Positions 63,260 to 64,000 of a stretch of DNA of 64,000 bases are shown here, in pieces. This stretch comes from Gammaproteobacteria bacterium (GTDB taxonomy: Bacteria; Pseudomonadota; Gammaproteobacteria; Burkholderiales; Rhodocyclaceae), in assembly GCA_018828385.1 (NCBI GenBank), contig JAHJVE010000017.1, positions 62,001 to 126,000 on the forward strand, written 5' to 3'. Position 1 is the stretch's first letter. Each line of letters begins with the position of its first letter. The translations under genes were made by a program, and so were the position numbers. The notes under the pieces are model-generated. The model made no database searches, was not told the origin of the DNA, and worked only from the letters and a program-made list of their open reading frames with translations.

Positions 63260-63598
63260 ATGGCAGGGCTTTTCGTGTTGGACAAAGCGTCGATTCTTGA
63301 GCGCCTGGGTGGCGACGAAGAGATATTTGCGATGATGGTCGACATGTTTGTGCAGGATGTCGACAGCAATTGCGCGGCTTTGGGCACTGCCCTGGCCTCT
63401 GGTGATGCTGCGGTGCTGCGCCGTGAGGCCCATACCGTAAAAGGTCTGATGGCGACGTTTTCTGACGAGGCGGGTGCGGCTGATGCCTACACTGTCGAAC
63501 TGCGGGCGCGCGATGGGCTCGTCGCCGATCAGGCCGCGGCAGTGGCTGGCCTGCAGCAGCGCCTGCGCGAAATTGCGGCGGTTTTAAGCGCCGGGTAG
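63260..63598 (+). CDS. Hpt domain phosphotransfer protein
   Basis: A 112-residue stand-alone histidine phosphotransfer protein with the phospho-acceptor in [16 protein letters not shown] 63260 has GGAG six bases upstream; in-frame ATG 63248 lies before that site. It likely relays phosphate between a hybrid kinase and a regulator such as the HD-GYP protein 57 bases upstream. Confidence 0.88.
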   Translation: MAGLFVLDKASILERLGGDEEIFAMMVDMFVQDVDSNCAALGTALASGDAAVLRREAHTVKGLMATFSDEAGAADAYTVELRARDGLVADQAAAVAGLQQRLREIAAVLSAG

Positions 63599-64000
63599 TT
63601 TGAGGAAAGCGGCGGCGCCGATGGCGCCGTCTTGCGGCCCGTGCGGCACGACGCCGAGCAGCGGGGCCGGTAGCAGCGTTTGCAGCGTTGCCAGGTTTTC
63701 AGCGAAACGCGACATGGCCGGGTCGATGCGGTTGGCCACCCAGCCAACCAGCTTCAGGCCGCGGGCGGCGATGGTTTCGGCTGTGAGCAGCGCGTGGTTG
63801 ATGCAGCCGAGGCGCATGCCGACGACGAGGATGACTGGCAGTCCGAGGTCGACGGCGAGGTCGGCCGTGCTCTGCTCGCCGCTTAACGGCACGCAAAATC
63901 CACCGACGCCTTCAACGATGACGAGGTCGGCCTGCCGCCGGGCCTCGTCGCAACTTGCCCTGATCGGTCCGAATTCGATGTTTACGCCGGCTTCGGCCGC
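63584..64000 (-). CDS. bioD: Dethiobiotin synthetase BioD, 3' part
   Basis: The visible 139 codons run off the right edge. They include [20 protein letters not shown] and [20 protein letters not shown], family signatures of the ATP-dependent biotin-pathway enzyme. The last 15 bases overlap the Hpt gene end on the other strand. The ATP-binding N-terminus is outside the window. Confidence 0.92.
   Translation of the reverse strand, partial: AAEAGVNIEFGPIRASCDEARRQADLVIVEGVGGFCVPLSGEQSTADLAVDLGLPVILVVGMRLGCINHALLTAETIAARGLKLVGWVANRIDPAMSRFAENLATLQTLLPAPLLGVVPHGPQDGAIGAAAFLKLPGA

Overview
The window looks like a core-genome stretch from a GC-rich betaproteobacterium, most likely of the order Rhodocyclales (Dechloromonas/Azonexus-like). 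This placement rests on the gene order hflK-hflC-DUF2065-hisZ-purA, a tRNA-Leu beside rnr, APS-type sulfate assimilation under a CysB-like regulator, a PEP-CTERM protein, many c-di-GMP/HDOD signalling proteins and NO/O2-related functions. It is an inference from gene content; no search was run.

Layout. 1-5030: hflX(?) tail, hflK, hflC, a DUF2065 protein, hisZ and purA, tightly coupled and ending in a clear terminator. 5.0-12 kb: a secreted small protein, tRNA-Leu(CAG), rnr, an HDOD protein, a bacteriohemerythrin, rlmB and a PAS-GGDEF cyclase. 11.7-18.2 kb: an RND multidrug efflux operon (membrane fusion protein, pump, outer-membrane lipoprotein) divergent from its TetR regulator, with an operator inside the promoter. 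18.3-30 kb: a haem-motif sensor kinase, a CorC/HlyC protein, ald, a ClpP-like protease, rarD, a DUF599 protein, a GGDEF protein, small proteins, an HDOD protein and a double-receiver protein. 30.2-39.5 kb: cysDN, sodC, fumC, a CHASE-PAS hybrid kinase and ycaO. 40-46.1 kb: an esterase, ccoG, an NsrR-like Rrf2 regulator with HPP protein, and an unusual triple fusion of a cyclic-nucleotide-binding-like domain, an acetate-kinase-like domain and a PduL phosphotransacylase. 46.2-52.6 kb: a large class A PBP-like protein, then an AT-richer accessory patch with hipBA and a PEP-CTERM protein. 52.7-57.4 kb: the second half of sulfate assimilation (APS reductase, DUF934, sulfite reductase, TSUP exporter, CysB). 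57.4-64 kb: an orphan NosD-like protein, an EAL-like/HDOD protein, a PpiC-type isomerase, bolA, yciI, yciB, an HD-GYP response regulator, an Hpt protein and the 3' part of bioD.

Two observations stand out. First, a dispersed repeat of about 40 bp occurs roughly 14 times. It has T-rich tracts spaced about one helical turn apart, followed by the core GGTTGACCGTAGCAAT. It sits mostly just 3' of genes in one preferred orientation, but one copy forms the signal peptide of an efflux lipoprotein and two others carry the core inside enzyme genes. Its architecture resembles DNA uptake sequences, although a REP/MITE-like origin is equally open. Second, the triple fusion at 43787-46105 places both steps of acetyl-CoA/acetyl-phosphate/acetate conversion on one chain behind a sensory domain, and several nucleotide-binding residues of its kinase domain are replaced.
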